A DNA stretch of 36,776 nt, from contig QGNQ01000020.1 of NCBI GenBank assembly GCA_003228175.2, positions 1-36,776 on the forward strand, in the 5' to 3' direction. Source of the DNA: Chloroflexota bacterium (lineage in GTDB: Bacteria; Chloroflexota; Dehalococcoidia; Bin125). Each line of letters begins with the position of its first letter. The stretch's first letter is position 1. The position numbers and the translations under genes are program-made. Below are positions 17,401-23,948 of the stretch, piece by piece. The notes below the pieces were generated by a model that was given only the letters and a program-made list of their open reading frames with translations, was not told the DNA's origin and did not search any database.

Positions 17401-17850
17401 CGGCGTGGTATCGCCCTGCACGACGGCCTCTTCCTCGCCGACTTCAATGATGCGACCGAAAGCGTCTGGCACGCCAAGCGCTTGCTGGAGGAACGCGGCC
17501 TGGCCTTGGTCGCGGAGACGGTGGCGCAGGATCTGCGTCGCACGCTAGCGAGTGATCTGATCGCCCGGGCGCGGGCCGCGTCGAGAGTCGAACGGGAGTT
17601 GCCCCTGGTCACCGTGGACGCCAACCGCGTCTCGGAGGGCTACGTGGACCTCGCCTTTCGGGAGGACGCGGGCTGGGTGCTGGTCGACTACAAGAGCGAC
17701 CGCGACCCGTCGCCGGAGACGGTGGCGGGCTACGAGCGCCAGGTTCAGGCCTACGCGTCGATGTTGCGCGAAACCGGCGAGAACGTGATCGCCGGGTATT
17801 TGCTGTTCACGTCCAGCGGTCGCGAGCACACAGTGCCGATCGACGGCTAG
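14470..17850 (+). CDS. addA: AddA-type helicase-nuclease subunit (UvrD superfamily plus RecB-like nuclease)
   Basis: An 1126-residue SF1 helicase with a C-terminal nuclease. Motifs in order: Walker A GAGTGKT (40-46), motif Ia ITFTEKAAGEL, Walker B LLVDEFQDTDPLQ (about 358-370), motif III VGDPKQSIYRFRRAD, motif V LTIHQAKGLEFPIV and motif VI RRLLYVAATRARD. The nuclease near the end has VDLAF, Asp1073 in VDYKSD and a YERQVQAY element, giving the PD-(D/E)XK set. Together with AddB it forms the ATP-driven end-resection complex that feeds RecA. Its ATG overlaps the addB stop, which indicates translational coupling. Its TAG stop shares the tetranucleotide CTAG with the stop of the convergent small gene. 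An acidic, low-complexity stretch (about 930-965) separates helicase and nuclease. Confidence 0.92.
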   Translation: MSPAARTGSARSANARPPADQAVRDAAQRDLDTSIFLQAGAGTGKTSVLVGRVVQAVRTGRAELREIVAITFTEKAAGELRDRVRRELYRALGGADTVEQARFRTAIQQVDAAHIETIHAFASSLLRERPLEAELDPGFDVLDAVSEQLTFDEDWQNWLWSEEQGSARPRIERCLRLGLQLDHLRRLAFEISEFRDLEAREAAPAVPLATDVLQARLRRVRAIRMQAASVSEALETRAARLLETLEKLESVPPEVLEGDLAGLAMRAPALGKGRGEDRVRLLEEWAQLAEEHQSYTATVRGQALADFIDVAVDFVQDAAAGRRRQGRLSFQDLLLYARDVLQKEPRVRRYFRDRYRFLLVDEFQDTDPLQAEIVMLLAARNDPADWRQADLQPGRLFLVGDPKQSIYRFRRADIDTYAEIEDIFRAADSAQPGSARVDALQTNFRSRPDLVAWQNDVFGTVITPHPDFPHAQPSYQPLLAHRQDGGPSVITLRPNTGAGWRSVGDARREEAAALARLILSMVESQDGSVLVRDKTAPGTPRKPRYRDICLLVRNRTAIELYTEALDGAGIPYHLDSGRGFFQQQEIRDAAAILTALDDPSDEVAVVAALKSAPFAASDVELLRLANAQREASGRPRFQLSAAMLPDGYDGPLRGPIELLLRLATRKAALPLPAYVGLVLRETHMLEIQLARGSAARAANLQIIVQRAADFAANEVDSLRPFVRWLSTQSRTDLAEAESPVTEVEDDVVRLLTIHQAKGLEFPIVILAKMAAAENPQRQIAVVNRDEGRIDFQIGPRDQRFETPGYAAASARQQVYEKAEERRLLYVAATRARDWLVLPVFFTDRTIGYHADLAEALPGWLDQSVDVSAPGAITMRVEELAATPAQPSLPLTPDVETLLTEWTARHEAALIGGETGPVFVVPSQVGHDRPKEPRETEPPTRSEEPENRDAVAEDGSAMGAVGGADSVTWTPAAGEEARRRGIALHDGLFLADFNDATESVWHAKRLLEERGLALVAETVAQDLRRTLASDLIARARAASRVERELPLVTVDANRVSEGYVDLAFREDAGWVLVDYKSDRDPSPETVAGYERQVQAYASMLRETGENVIAGYLLFTSSGREHTVPIDG

Positions 17851-18203
17851 CCAGCCTCGGGCGACCGGGAGAACCACCGTCGGACGACGGCCCAGCCGGC
17901 CAGCCCCAGCACGGCGGTAGCCGCGAAGCTCGTTGCCAGGAGCGGGGCGTCACCGTGGCTCGCAGCACCGCGACGCTCCAGCGCGGGGGCGTCGCCCCCG
18001 GTGTCGGCCAGGCCGCCGCTGCCGACTGATGGCAAGGCTGCCGGCGACATCGCTGGCTCTTCATCGGCGGAGGCCGGCGCAGCCTGCAGCACAAGACCCT
18101 GATCGGCGGCGGCCTCTGGCGCCAGCATCAGCAGCAGCCCCACGGCGGCGATGGCCAGCGACATCGCCGCGAAGATCAGGGCGGTCGCCGTGTGTCTGCT
18201 CAT
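17847..18203 (-). CDS. Small exported two-helix protein with LADTG motif, possible sortase substrate
   Basis: A 118-residue protein with an N-terminal signal/membrane helix (about residues 7-28), a short Ala/Ser/Pro-rich extracellular part, the sequence LPSVGSGGLADTGG (57-70), a second hydrophobic helix (about 87-107) and a basic tail RRWFSR. This order (motif, hydrophobic span, positive tail) resembles a cell-wall sorting signal, and LADTG fits the LAxTG pattern of class E sortases. The 17 residues between motif and helix are longer than usual, and the mature part would be very small, so it might instead be a simple membrane protein. A sortase is encoded at 2409-3416. The ribosome-binding site is weak. 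Its stop shares a CTAG with the addA stop; 18204-18310 upstream holds nothing recognisable. Confidence 0.65.
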   Translation of the reverse strand: MSRHTATALIFAAMSLAIAAVGLLLMLAPEAAADQGLVLQAAPASADEEPAMSPAALPSVGSGGLADTGGDAPALERRGAASHGDAPLLATSFAATAVLGLAGWAVVRRWFSRSPEAG

Positions 18204-18310
18204 GCGTAGTGTCCACTCACGAATGGCCAGACGCAGGTGGGAGTCGATCAGTTCCGGGCATCGACGTCCAGCGCAACGCGCCCAAACTGTGGGCCGGGCG
18301 CAGCGGGCGG

Positions 18311-19783
18311 CTAACGACCGGCGGCAGAACGCCCCGCGATGCGCCCGAAGACCGCGCCCGCCATCAGCCCGGAGCCACCCGCGTAGTTGTTGTAGAACAA
18401 CCCACCAACCAATTCACCGGCCGCATACAGGCCGGGAATTGGTAGCTCCTCCGTATCGAGAACCTGGGCGGAGCGCGCGTCGATCTTGAGGCCACCGAAG
18501 GTGAACGTGATGCCGCAGGTCACCGCGTAGCCCACGAAAGGCGGCTCATCGATCGGCCGCGCCCAGTTGGACTTCGGCGGCGTGACGCCGTTGGTGCCCA
18601 GGCCGTCCAGCGTGGATGGGTTGAACGGGCCCTGGTGGCACGCCTCGTTGAACTCAGCGACGGTGCGCTGCAGTCCCTCCCGATCGACGCCGAGCATGCT
18701 GGCCAGCTCGGTGATGGTGCCCGCCTCCGCCTTCGTCGCGTAGCGCACGCGGTACTCGTCGCGCAGCAGCGGCAAGGCCTTCTGGTCGAAGAGCTGGAAG
18801 GCGGCGCGCAGCGGCTGTTGCAGGATGGCGCGGCCGTACTTCGCGTAGGTGTAGTTCCGAAAGTCCGCGCCCTCATCGACGAAGCGTTCGCCGTCGACGT
18901 TGACCACGATGCCGTAGGGGTAGGAGTGCTTCTGATACAGGTCGCCAACGCCGCGGTTGCCGGTCGGCGGCGCGTTCAGATCCCAAGCGACAGCGTGCGC
19001 GCCGGACCAGTTGCCGAACGGCTGCGCGCCCAGATCGAGCGCGGCGCGAATCGCGTCGCCGGTGTTGAAGCGGGAGCCGCGCACCTTGGCCAGATCCCAG
19101 CCCGGTCCCAGGTAGCGCGTGCGCATCTCCGTGTTGCCCTCGAAGCCACCGGCAGCAAGCACGACGGCGTCGGCATCGAGCGTCTGGTCCCCGTCCGGCG
19201 TGCGCGCTCGAACACCGGTCACGCGCCCATCAACCGACGCCAGCCCGATCAGCTTGTGCCCATAGCGCACGTCGATCCCCTGGGCCGCGGCAGACTCGAA
19301 CAGGCGGTCGGAGAGGCCGGCCCCACCGCCCACGGCCTCCACGATCAGCCCGCCGAAGAAGACCAGCGTGCCGTCCACGTCGTGGGCTTGGCGGCCGTAC
19401 ATCAGCACCCAGCGACCGCCCTGTTCGCACAGCCAGCGCATCGTGGGCTCCGCCTCGCGCACCAACGTGTCGGCCAGGGCATCATCCATCAGCCCATCGC
19501 TGACCGTCGCCAGGTCGGCGCGAAACTGGGCCCTCGGATAGCTGCCCACATCAATGCGAGCGGTCTCGGCCTCGGAGAGGTCGGGGATCAGCGCGCGGAT
19601 CGTGTCAAGACCGTCGTAGGGGAAGCGGAAGCCACCGCCAGCGAAGAAGGTGTTGCCGCCGCGTTCGGCCTGCGGCGCCTTTTCCAGCACCGTCACCCGC
19701 GCGCCAGACTCGCCAGCGGCGAGGGCGGCGCTCAGAGCGGCGTTGCCTGCCCCAACCACCACAACATGCGGCGCGACCGTCAT
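18311..19783 (-). CDS. FAD-dependent dehydrogenase of the fumarate reductase/TcuA family
   Basis: A 490-residue flavoprotein. The N-terminal Rossmann motif VVVVGAGNAALSAALAAGES with the acidic VLEKA end binds FAD. GGNTFFAGGGFRFPYDG, VVLAAGGFEGN and the terminal GLYAAGELVGG...GGSGLMAGAVFGR are typical of the succinate dehydrogenase/fumarate reductase flavoprotein group, closest by pattern to tricarballylate dehydrogenase TcuA. It has no covalent-FAD His and no signal peptide, so it is probably a soluble cytoplasmic enzyme reducing or oxidising a C-C bond next to carboxylates. It starts ten bases after the aldo/keto reductase stop and is almost certainly in the same operon, although the ribosome-binding site is weak. 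The true substrate is unknown; 3-ketosteroid dehydrogenase-like activity is an alternative. Confidence 0.82.
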   Translation of the reverse strand: MTVAPHVVVVGAGNAALSAALAAGESGARVTVLEKAPQAERGGNTFFAGGGFRFPYDGLDTIRALIPDLSEAETARIDVGSYPRAQFRADLATVSDGLMDDALADTLVREAEPTMRWLCEQGGRWVLMYGRQAHDVDGTLVFFGGLIVEAVGGGAGLSDRLFESAAAQGIDVRYGHKLIGLASVDGRVTGVRARTPDGDQTLDADAVVLAAGGFEGNTEMRTRYLGPGWDLAKVRGSRFNTGDAIRAALDLGAQPFGNWSGAHAVAWDLNAPPTGNRGVGDLYQKHSYPYGIVVNVDGERFVDEGADFRNYTYAKYGRAILQQPLRAAFQLFDQKALPLLRDEYRVRYATKAEAGTITELASMLGVDREGLQRTVAEFNEACHQGPFNPSTLDGLGTNGVTPPKSNWARPIDEPPFVGYAVTCGITFTFGGLKIDARSAQVLDTEELPIPGLYAAGELVGGLFYNNYAGGSGLMAGAVFGRIAGRSAAGR

Positions 19784-19793
19784 GAACGGTGCT

Positions 19794-20783
19794 TCACGCG
19801 ACCGGCCGACGTCTGGGCAACGTGTACCAGACCGCGTCGCAGGCCTCCAGATCGGCGTCGCTCAGCTCCACCTCCAGTGCCTTCAGCGAATCCTGAATCT
19901 GCCCAGCACGACTGGCCCCCACGATGGCGGACGTGACCCCCGGCTGGGCGAGCACCCAGGCAATGGCCGCGTGCGTCAGACCAATGTCGCGCTGGGCGAA
20001 GTACTCCTTCAGGCGCGCGACCTGGCGGAAGTCCTCATCGTGCCAATAGCGGTCCTGATACCGCTGCGCCGCGCTGCCCAGCATGAAGCGCGTGCCTTCG
20101 CGCAGGTCCGCCGTATCAGTGTACTTCCCGGTCAGAAAGCCACCCGCGAGCGGGTTATAAGCGATGATTCCCAGTCCCTCGGCGCGGGCCAGGGGCAGCA
20201 ATTCGTCCTCCGCCGCGCGGTAGAGCATGTTGTACCGCGGCTGCTCGCACTCGAAGCGCGACAGGCCCAGCCGGCTGCTGGCGCCGAACGCCATGCCCAA
20301 CTGCCAAGCCTTAAAGTTCGACGTGCCCACATAGCGCACTTTGCCCCAGCGCACGAGGTCGTCCAGCGCCTGCATCGTCTCTTCGATGGGGGTCCGAGGA
20401 TCCGGTTGGTGCAGCTGGTAGAGGTCGATGTAATCGGTCCCGAGGCGCCGCAGACTAGCGTCGACGGCGTTGAGGATGTGGGCGCGGGAGTTACCGCGAT
20501 CGTTCTGGCCGGGCCCCATCGCCGCGTGGCACTTCGTGGCGAGAACAACCGAGTCCCGGGGGCGCTTGGCCATCCACTGGCCAAGAATCTCCTCGCTCGT
20601 GCCGACATCCGGCGAGCCCAACGGGTACACATCGGCGCAGTCGTAGAACGTGACGCCGCCCTCCGCCGCCGCGTCAAGAATGCGGTGGGCCTCGTCCGGC
20701 TCGGTCTGATAGCCGAACGTCATCGTCCCCATACAGACAGCGGACACGCGCAGTCCGGTCCGTCCCAAGTTGCGGTACTCCAT
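19794..20783 (-). CDS. Aldo/keto reductase
   Basis: A 329-residue (alpha/beta)8 NAD(P)H-dependent oxidoreductase. It opens with MEYRNLGRTGLRVSAVCMGT, typical of the family, and shows the catalytic tetrad Asp48, Tyr53, Lys84 and His125 (YDCADVYPLG, ATKCH, YQLHQPD). The C-terminal IVGASRAGQIQDSLKALE block binds the cofactor. I placed the start at 20783, where GGAGGT lies four bases upstream; the frame stays open further upstream without homology. It is the first gene of a two-gene operon with the FAD dehydrogenase, which suggests that the pair handles a ketone/alcohol and a C-C double bond in the same small molecule. The physiological substrate cannot be read from the sequence. The promoter region is shared with the divergent response regulator gene. 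Confidence 0.9.
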   Translation of the reverse strand: MEYRNLGRTGLRVSAVCMGTMTFGYQTEPDEAHRILDAAAEGGVTFYDCADVYPLGSPDVGTSEEILGQWMAKRPRDSVVLATKCHAAMGPGQNDRGNSRAHILNAVDASLRRLGTDYIDLYQLHQPDPRTPIEETMQALDDLVRWGKVRYVGTSNFKAWQLGMAFGASSRLGLSRFECEQPRYNMLYRAAEDELLPLARAEGLGIIAYNPLAGGFLTGKYTDTADLREGTRFMLGSAAQRYQDRYWHDEDFRQVARLKEYFAQRDIGLTHAAIAWVLAQPGVTSAIVGASRAGQIQDSLKALEVELSDADLEACDAVWYTLPRRRPVA

Positions 20784-20957
20784 GTGACCTCCGGCGGGAA
20801 TGCTAACGCCCGTCCCGACTCTTGTCCGGGCCAGGCCGCACTCTGACGATCCGCGAATCGATCCCATCGGTAGCGCTCCGGGGCACCAGACGCATGGTCG
20901 CAGGGATATGGAATGGCAAGCATCTGGCCGATGATTCGGAGGAGCAGGGAGCGCTCG

Positions 20958-22442
20958 ATGAGAATTCTCATCTGTGAAGACAACCACCGGTTACGCGAGG
21001 AAACGTCGCGGCTGATCGGCGCCTGGGGGCATGACACCCAGGGCGTCACGGACGGCCCGTCGGCATTGCTCGCGATCCAACAGGACCACTGGGACCTGGT
21101 GCTCACCGATCTGCGCCTGCCCGGCGGCGTCGACGGGCTCCAGATTCTGCGCACCTTGCGGCAAGCCGACGCCGATTCCGCCTGCGTCATCCTCACCGCC
21201 TGGGACAGTGCCGAGACCGCCGTGGAAGCGATGACGGCCGGCGCCTTCGACTACCTCATCAAGCCGGTCACCGTCGATCGACTGTGGAACGTGGTAGAGC
21301 GCATCGAGGATCGTGGCAACCTCCTGCAACGCCTGCGCGTGGTTGAGCAAGAGTCGCTCACGGATCAGCTCACCGGGATCGGCAATTACCGCGCCGTGAA
21401 CGGTGCACTGGACGCCTTGTTGGAGGAGCGCGGCGGCCAGCGCTCGGCCGTGGCGATAGCGGACCTGGACAACTTCCGCCTGCTCAACGACACCCTGGGC
21501 CATCTGCGCTGCGACGACATCCTCACGCAGGTGGGCGCGGAGTTGGCCGCGGCGCTCGACTCCGGCGACGTGTGTGGCCGTCTCAGCAGTGACCAATTCA
21601 TGGTCGTCATGCCGGGCGCCGACGCCGAGCGCGCCCAGGCGACCATGGAGCGAGTCCGCGCCGGCGTGGAGTCGATCGAAGTGCAGGGCAACGGCGGCCT
21701 GCCAATCCCGCTCTCCTTGACCAGCGGCGTCGGCCTGTGGCCGGAGGACGGGCCCGGCAAGACGGAACTGCTGCAAGCGATCGAGCTGACCGTGCGGCAG
21801 GCGAAGCGGGCCGGGGGCAGTCGCACCGCCGTGCACGGGCCGGATTCAATACCAGCCGTCAGCCTGCGCTCGTTCAGCGCGCTGACGGGGCTGGTCCAAG
21901 CATTGGACAGCCGCGACCACTACACCTACTTGCACAGCGAGCACGCCACGAAGCACGCGCTGCGCGTCGCCAAAGTGGCGGGTTGCACACCAGCCGAGCT
22001 GCGCGAGATCGAAATCGCCGGGCCGATTCACGACCTGGGCAAAATCGTCGTGCCGGATTCCATTCTGCGAAAGCCCGGGCCCTTGACCCCAGACGAGTGG
22101 GAGCAGATGCAGCAGCACTCCTCGATCGGCGCGGTGATCGCCTCCTCCCTGCCGGACGTGAGTAGCATGGTGGACATCATCCGTCACCACCACGAGCGCT
22201 GGGATGGTGGGGGCTATCCGGCCGGCATCGCCAAAGACGACATTTCGCGGGTGGTCCGCATCTTCAGCATGGGCGACGCCTTCTCCGCCATGGTGACAAC
22301 GCGGCCATATCGCAAATCGATGGACCTGGAGATGGCGCTCGACCAGATCAAACGCGGCGCCGGCAGCCAGTTCGACCCGGACCTGGCCGATGCCTTCCTC
22401 TCCTTGAGCTGGCAAGACCACAACTTGGCGCTAAGCGCCTGA
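20958..22442 (+). CDS. REC-GGDEF(degenerate)-HD-GYP signalling protein, c-di-GMP phosphodiesterase
   Basis: A 494-residue cytoplasmic protein of three domains. The receiver (1-115) has Glu7-Asp8, phospho-acceptor Asp51, Thr80 and Lys102. A diguanylate-cyclase-like domain (about 130-290) keeps LTDQLTGIGNYR and DLDNFRLLND, but the signature GGDEF is replaced by SSDQF (210-214), so cyclase activity is unlikely. The HD-GYP domain (about 300-490) is intact, with His358-Asp359, His387, His410-412 and DGGGYP (416-421), and should hydrolyse c-di-GMP. The start at 20958 has AGGGAG six bases upstream; a longer frame from 20913 has no homology. Phosphorylation by an unlinked kinase presumably sets phosphodiesterase output, and the degenerate GGDEF could bind GTP or c-di-GMP as a sensor. 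It is divergent from the aldo/keto reductase operon. Confidence 0.9.
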   Translation: MRILICEDNHRLREETSRLIGAWGHDTQGVTDGPSALLAIQQDHWDLVLTDLRLPGGVDGLQILRTLRQADADSACVILTAWDSAETAVEAMTAGAFDYLIKPVTVDRLWNVVERIEDRGNLLQRLRVVEQESLTDQLTGIGNYRAVNGALDALLEERGGQRSAVAIADLDNFRLLNDTLGHLRCDDILTQVGAELAAALDSGDVCGRLSSDQFMVVMPGADAERAQATMERVRAGVESIEVQGNGGLPIPLSLTSGVGLWPEDGPGKTELLQAIELTVRQAKRAGGSRTAVHGPDSIPAVSLRSFSALTGLVQALDSRDHYTYLHSEHATKHALRVAKVAGCTPAELREIEIAGPIHDLGKIVVPDSILRKPGPLTPDEWEQMQQHSSIGAVIASSLPDVSSMVDIIRHHHERWDGGGYPAGIAKDDISRVVRIFSMGDAFSAMVTTRPYRKSMDLEMALDQIKRGAGSQFDPDLADAFLSLSWQDHNLALSA

Positions 22443-22492
22443 GCCGGGACCGCGGGGGCGACGCGCGGGGGCCACGGTTCTATCCTCGCCGC

Positions 22493-23461
22493 ATGCACGT
22501 CCTCATCATCACTGGCCTGACGCTGTCGGAAGTCCCCGCCGATCACCTGGCGCGCATCGAGTCCGCCTTAGAACCCCACGGCGTCGTCACGATCGCGACG
22601 ACCCGGGAGGAAGCGCTGGCCGCCGCCCCCCAAGCCGACGTGATCCTGGGATTCGTCGATCCGGAACTCTTCGCCCTCTGCGAGCGACTGCGCTGGGTGC
22701 ACGCCATCGCCTCCGGCGTGGACGCCTTCATGTTCCCGGAGTTCCTGGCCAGCGACGTGGTGCTCACGGGCGAGAAGGGGCTGGTGGGCGGACACCTCGC
22801 CGACCATGCCTTCGCGCTGCTCCTGGCAATCACTCGGCGGCTTGCCGCCGCCGTGCGGCTGGGCCCGGCGGCCTGGGAACAGCGCGCCGCGTTCCGTCGG
22901 GAGGAGATCGAGCTGGAAGGCGCCACGATGGGCATCGTGGGCTTCGGGGGGACGGGCCGGGAAGTTGCCAAGCGCGCCGCCGCCTTCGGCATGCGCTGTC
23001 GCGCCGTGGACCGCGAGGCCGTGCAGGGCACGCCGGACGCGCCGCTGGTCAATCCCATGGCGCGCCTGCCGCAGATGCTCGCCCAGTCCGATGTCGTCGC
23101 GATCTGTTGCCCACTCACCAAAGAGACCCGCAACCTCTTCAACGACGATGCGTTCGCGCAGATGAAGCCCGGCGCGATCCTGATCAACGTCACCCGTGGC
23201 GAAATCGTCGATGGGGACGCGCTGGCTCGGGCGATCGAATCGGGCGCAATCGCGGGCGCGGGCTTGGATGTCGCTCCGCAGGAACCGCTGCCCGCGGAGC
23301 ATCCCCTGTGGGGATTGGAGACCGTCGTGATGACGCCACACACCGCGGGCGCCAGCCAGCTGCGCACGGGTCGCAACCTGGACCGCTTTACCGAGAACCT
23401 GCGGCGCTTCCAGCGCGACCGGCCCTTGATCGGACTCGTCGACAAGACGCTCGGCTACTAG
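22493..23461 (+). CDS. D-isomer-specific 2-hydroxyacid dehydrogenase
   Basis: A 322-residue NAD(H)-dependent dehydrogenase. The nucleotide-binding motif is GFGGTG (150-155) with Asp173 after the second strand, which favours NAD over NADP. The catalytic set is Arg235 (NVTRGE), Glu264 (QEPLP) and His283 (TPHTAG). The N-terminal substrate domain is divergent, with KGLVGGHLADHAFALLLAIT corresponding to the usual N-x-x-x-V-A-E-H segment. Family members interconvert 2-oxoacids and D-2-hydroxyacids (glyoxylate/glycolate, hydroxypyruvate/glycerate, phosphoglycerate). It follows the signalling gene by 50 bases on the same strand, and could share a transcript, but no functional link is evident. The exact substrate is unknown. 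Confidence 0.88.
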   Translation: MHVLIITGLTLSEVPADHLARIESALEPHGVVTIATTREEALAAAPQADVILGFVDPELFALCERLRWVHAIASGVDAFMFPEFLASDVVLTGEKGLVGGHLADHAFALLLAITRRLAAAVRLGPAAWEQRAAFRREEIELEGATMGIVGFGGTGREVAKRAAAFGMRCRAVDREAVQGTPDAPLVNPMARLPQMLAQSDVVAICCPLTKETRNLFNDDAFAQMKPGAILINVTRGEIVDGDALARAIESGAIAGAGLDVAPQEPLPAEHPLWGLETVVMTPHTAGASQLRTGRNLDRFTENLRRFQRDRPLIGLVDKTLGY

Positions 23462-23538
23462 CACCAGACTCCCCACGCCGCCCCCCACCAAAGGTCTTCT
23501 CCGCGTTGTCTGCCGGCGGCGCTAGCGAACGGCAAGCC

Positions 23539-23558
23539 ACTTGCCCGCAAGGGCAGGT
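23539..23558 (+). terminator. Hairpin with GCAA tetraloop after the dehydrogenase gene
   Basis: ACTTGCCC (23539-23546) pairs with GGGCAGGT (23551-23558) with one G-U and a GCAA loop, 77 bases after the dehydrogenase stop. No U-run follows. A second dyad, CCGGCG-CT-CGCCGG (23591-23604), lies just before the next gene. The rest of 23462-23637 shows no coding sequence. Confidence 0.45.
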
Positions 23559-23637
23559 CCACGGTCATACCGCATGCGTATTTTCGTGTACCGGCGCTCG
23601 CCGGAATGGGCATGGGTGGTAGGAGTGGGGGTGAGTC

Positions 23638-23817
23638 ATGAGTCTCTTCTCGAAGAAGAAGACACAGTCCACGGAGAACATCGTCTGCCAGCATGACGAG
23701 GTGGACGCGCGCTGGGACGCCATGGCGGACGCCGGCATCAAGGACCGGATCGACCACTACATCTGTCGGCGCTGCGCGGTGCGACTGGAGAAACCCCTGC
23801 CCGCCTCCGGCGACTGA
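23638..23817 (+). CDS. Small Cys-containing protein (59 residues), putative zinc knuckle
   Basis: The frame from ATG 23638 encodes 59 residues beginning MSLFSKKKTQ. A purine-rich GGAGTGGGGGTGAG lies directly upstream. The protein has a potential metal site formed by Cys17 and His19 (CQHD) together with Cys43 and Cys46 (CRRC), the spacing of a small zinc ribbon, and the central part is charged and helical (RWDAMADAGIKDRIDHYICR). I do not know its function. Small ribbon proteins of this kind may act as nucleic-acid or protein adaptors. It is followed by a strong hairpin (23841-23871), and the downstream ThDP enzyme starts 131 bases later, so it could be its own transcript. Confidence 0.65.
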   Translation: MSLFSKKKTQSTENIVCQHDEVDARWDAMADAGIKDRIDHYICRRCAVRLEKPLPASGD

Positions 23818-23840
23818 CCGCGAGTGTTAGCCAACACATC

Positions 23841-23871
23841 CGCGCGCGGTCGCGCAATGTGACTGCGCGCG
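23841..23871 (+). terminator. GC-rich hairpin after the small protein gene
   Basis: CGCGCGCGGTC (23841-23851) pairs with GACTGCGCGCG (23861-23871), 11 pairs with one G-U and a nine-base loop, 23 bases after the stop. The stem is very stable but there is no U-run. Confidence 0.5.
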
Positions 23872-23948
23872 CCTGCCAAATCGGTTACCTTCGGCCCTGA
23901 CCAAAAACTGACCGTCGCCCCTGGCGGTTGCGCGGGAAAGGGACCAAT

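Noticed and set aside
18635-19936. 433-codon plus-strand frame opposite the FAD dehydrogenase
   Set aside because: Spans two minus-strand genes with clear homology; no start signal and no motif.
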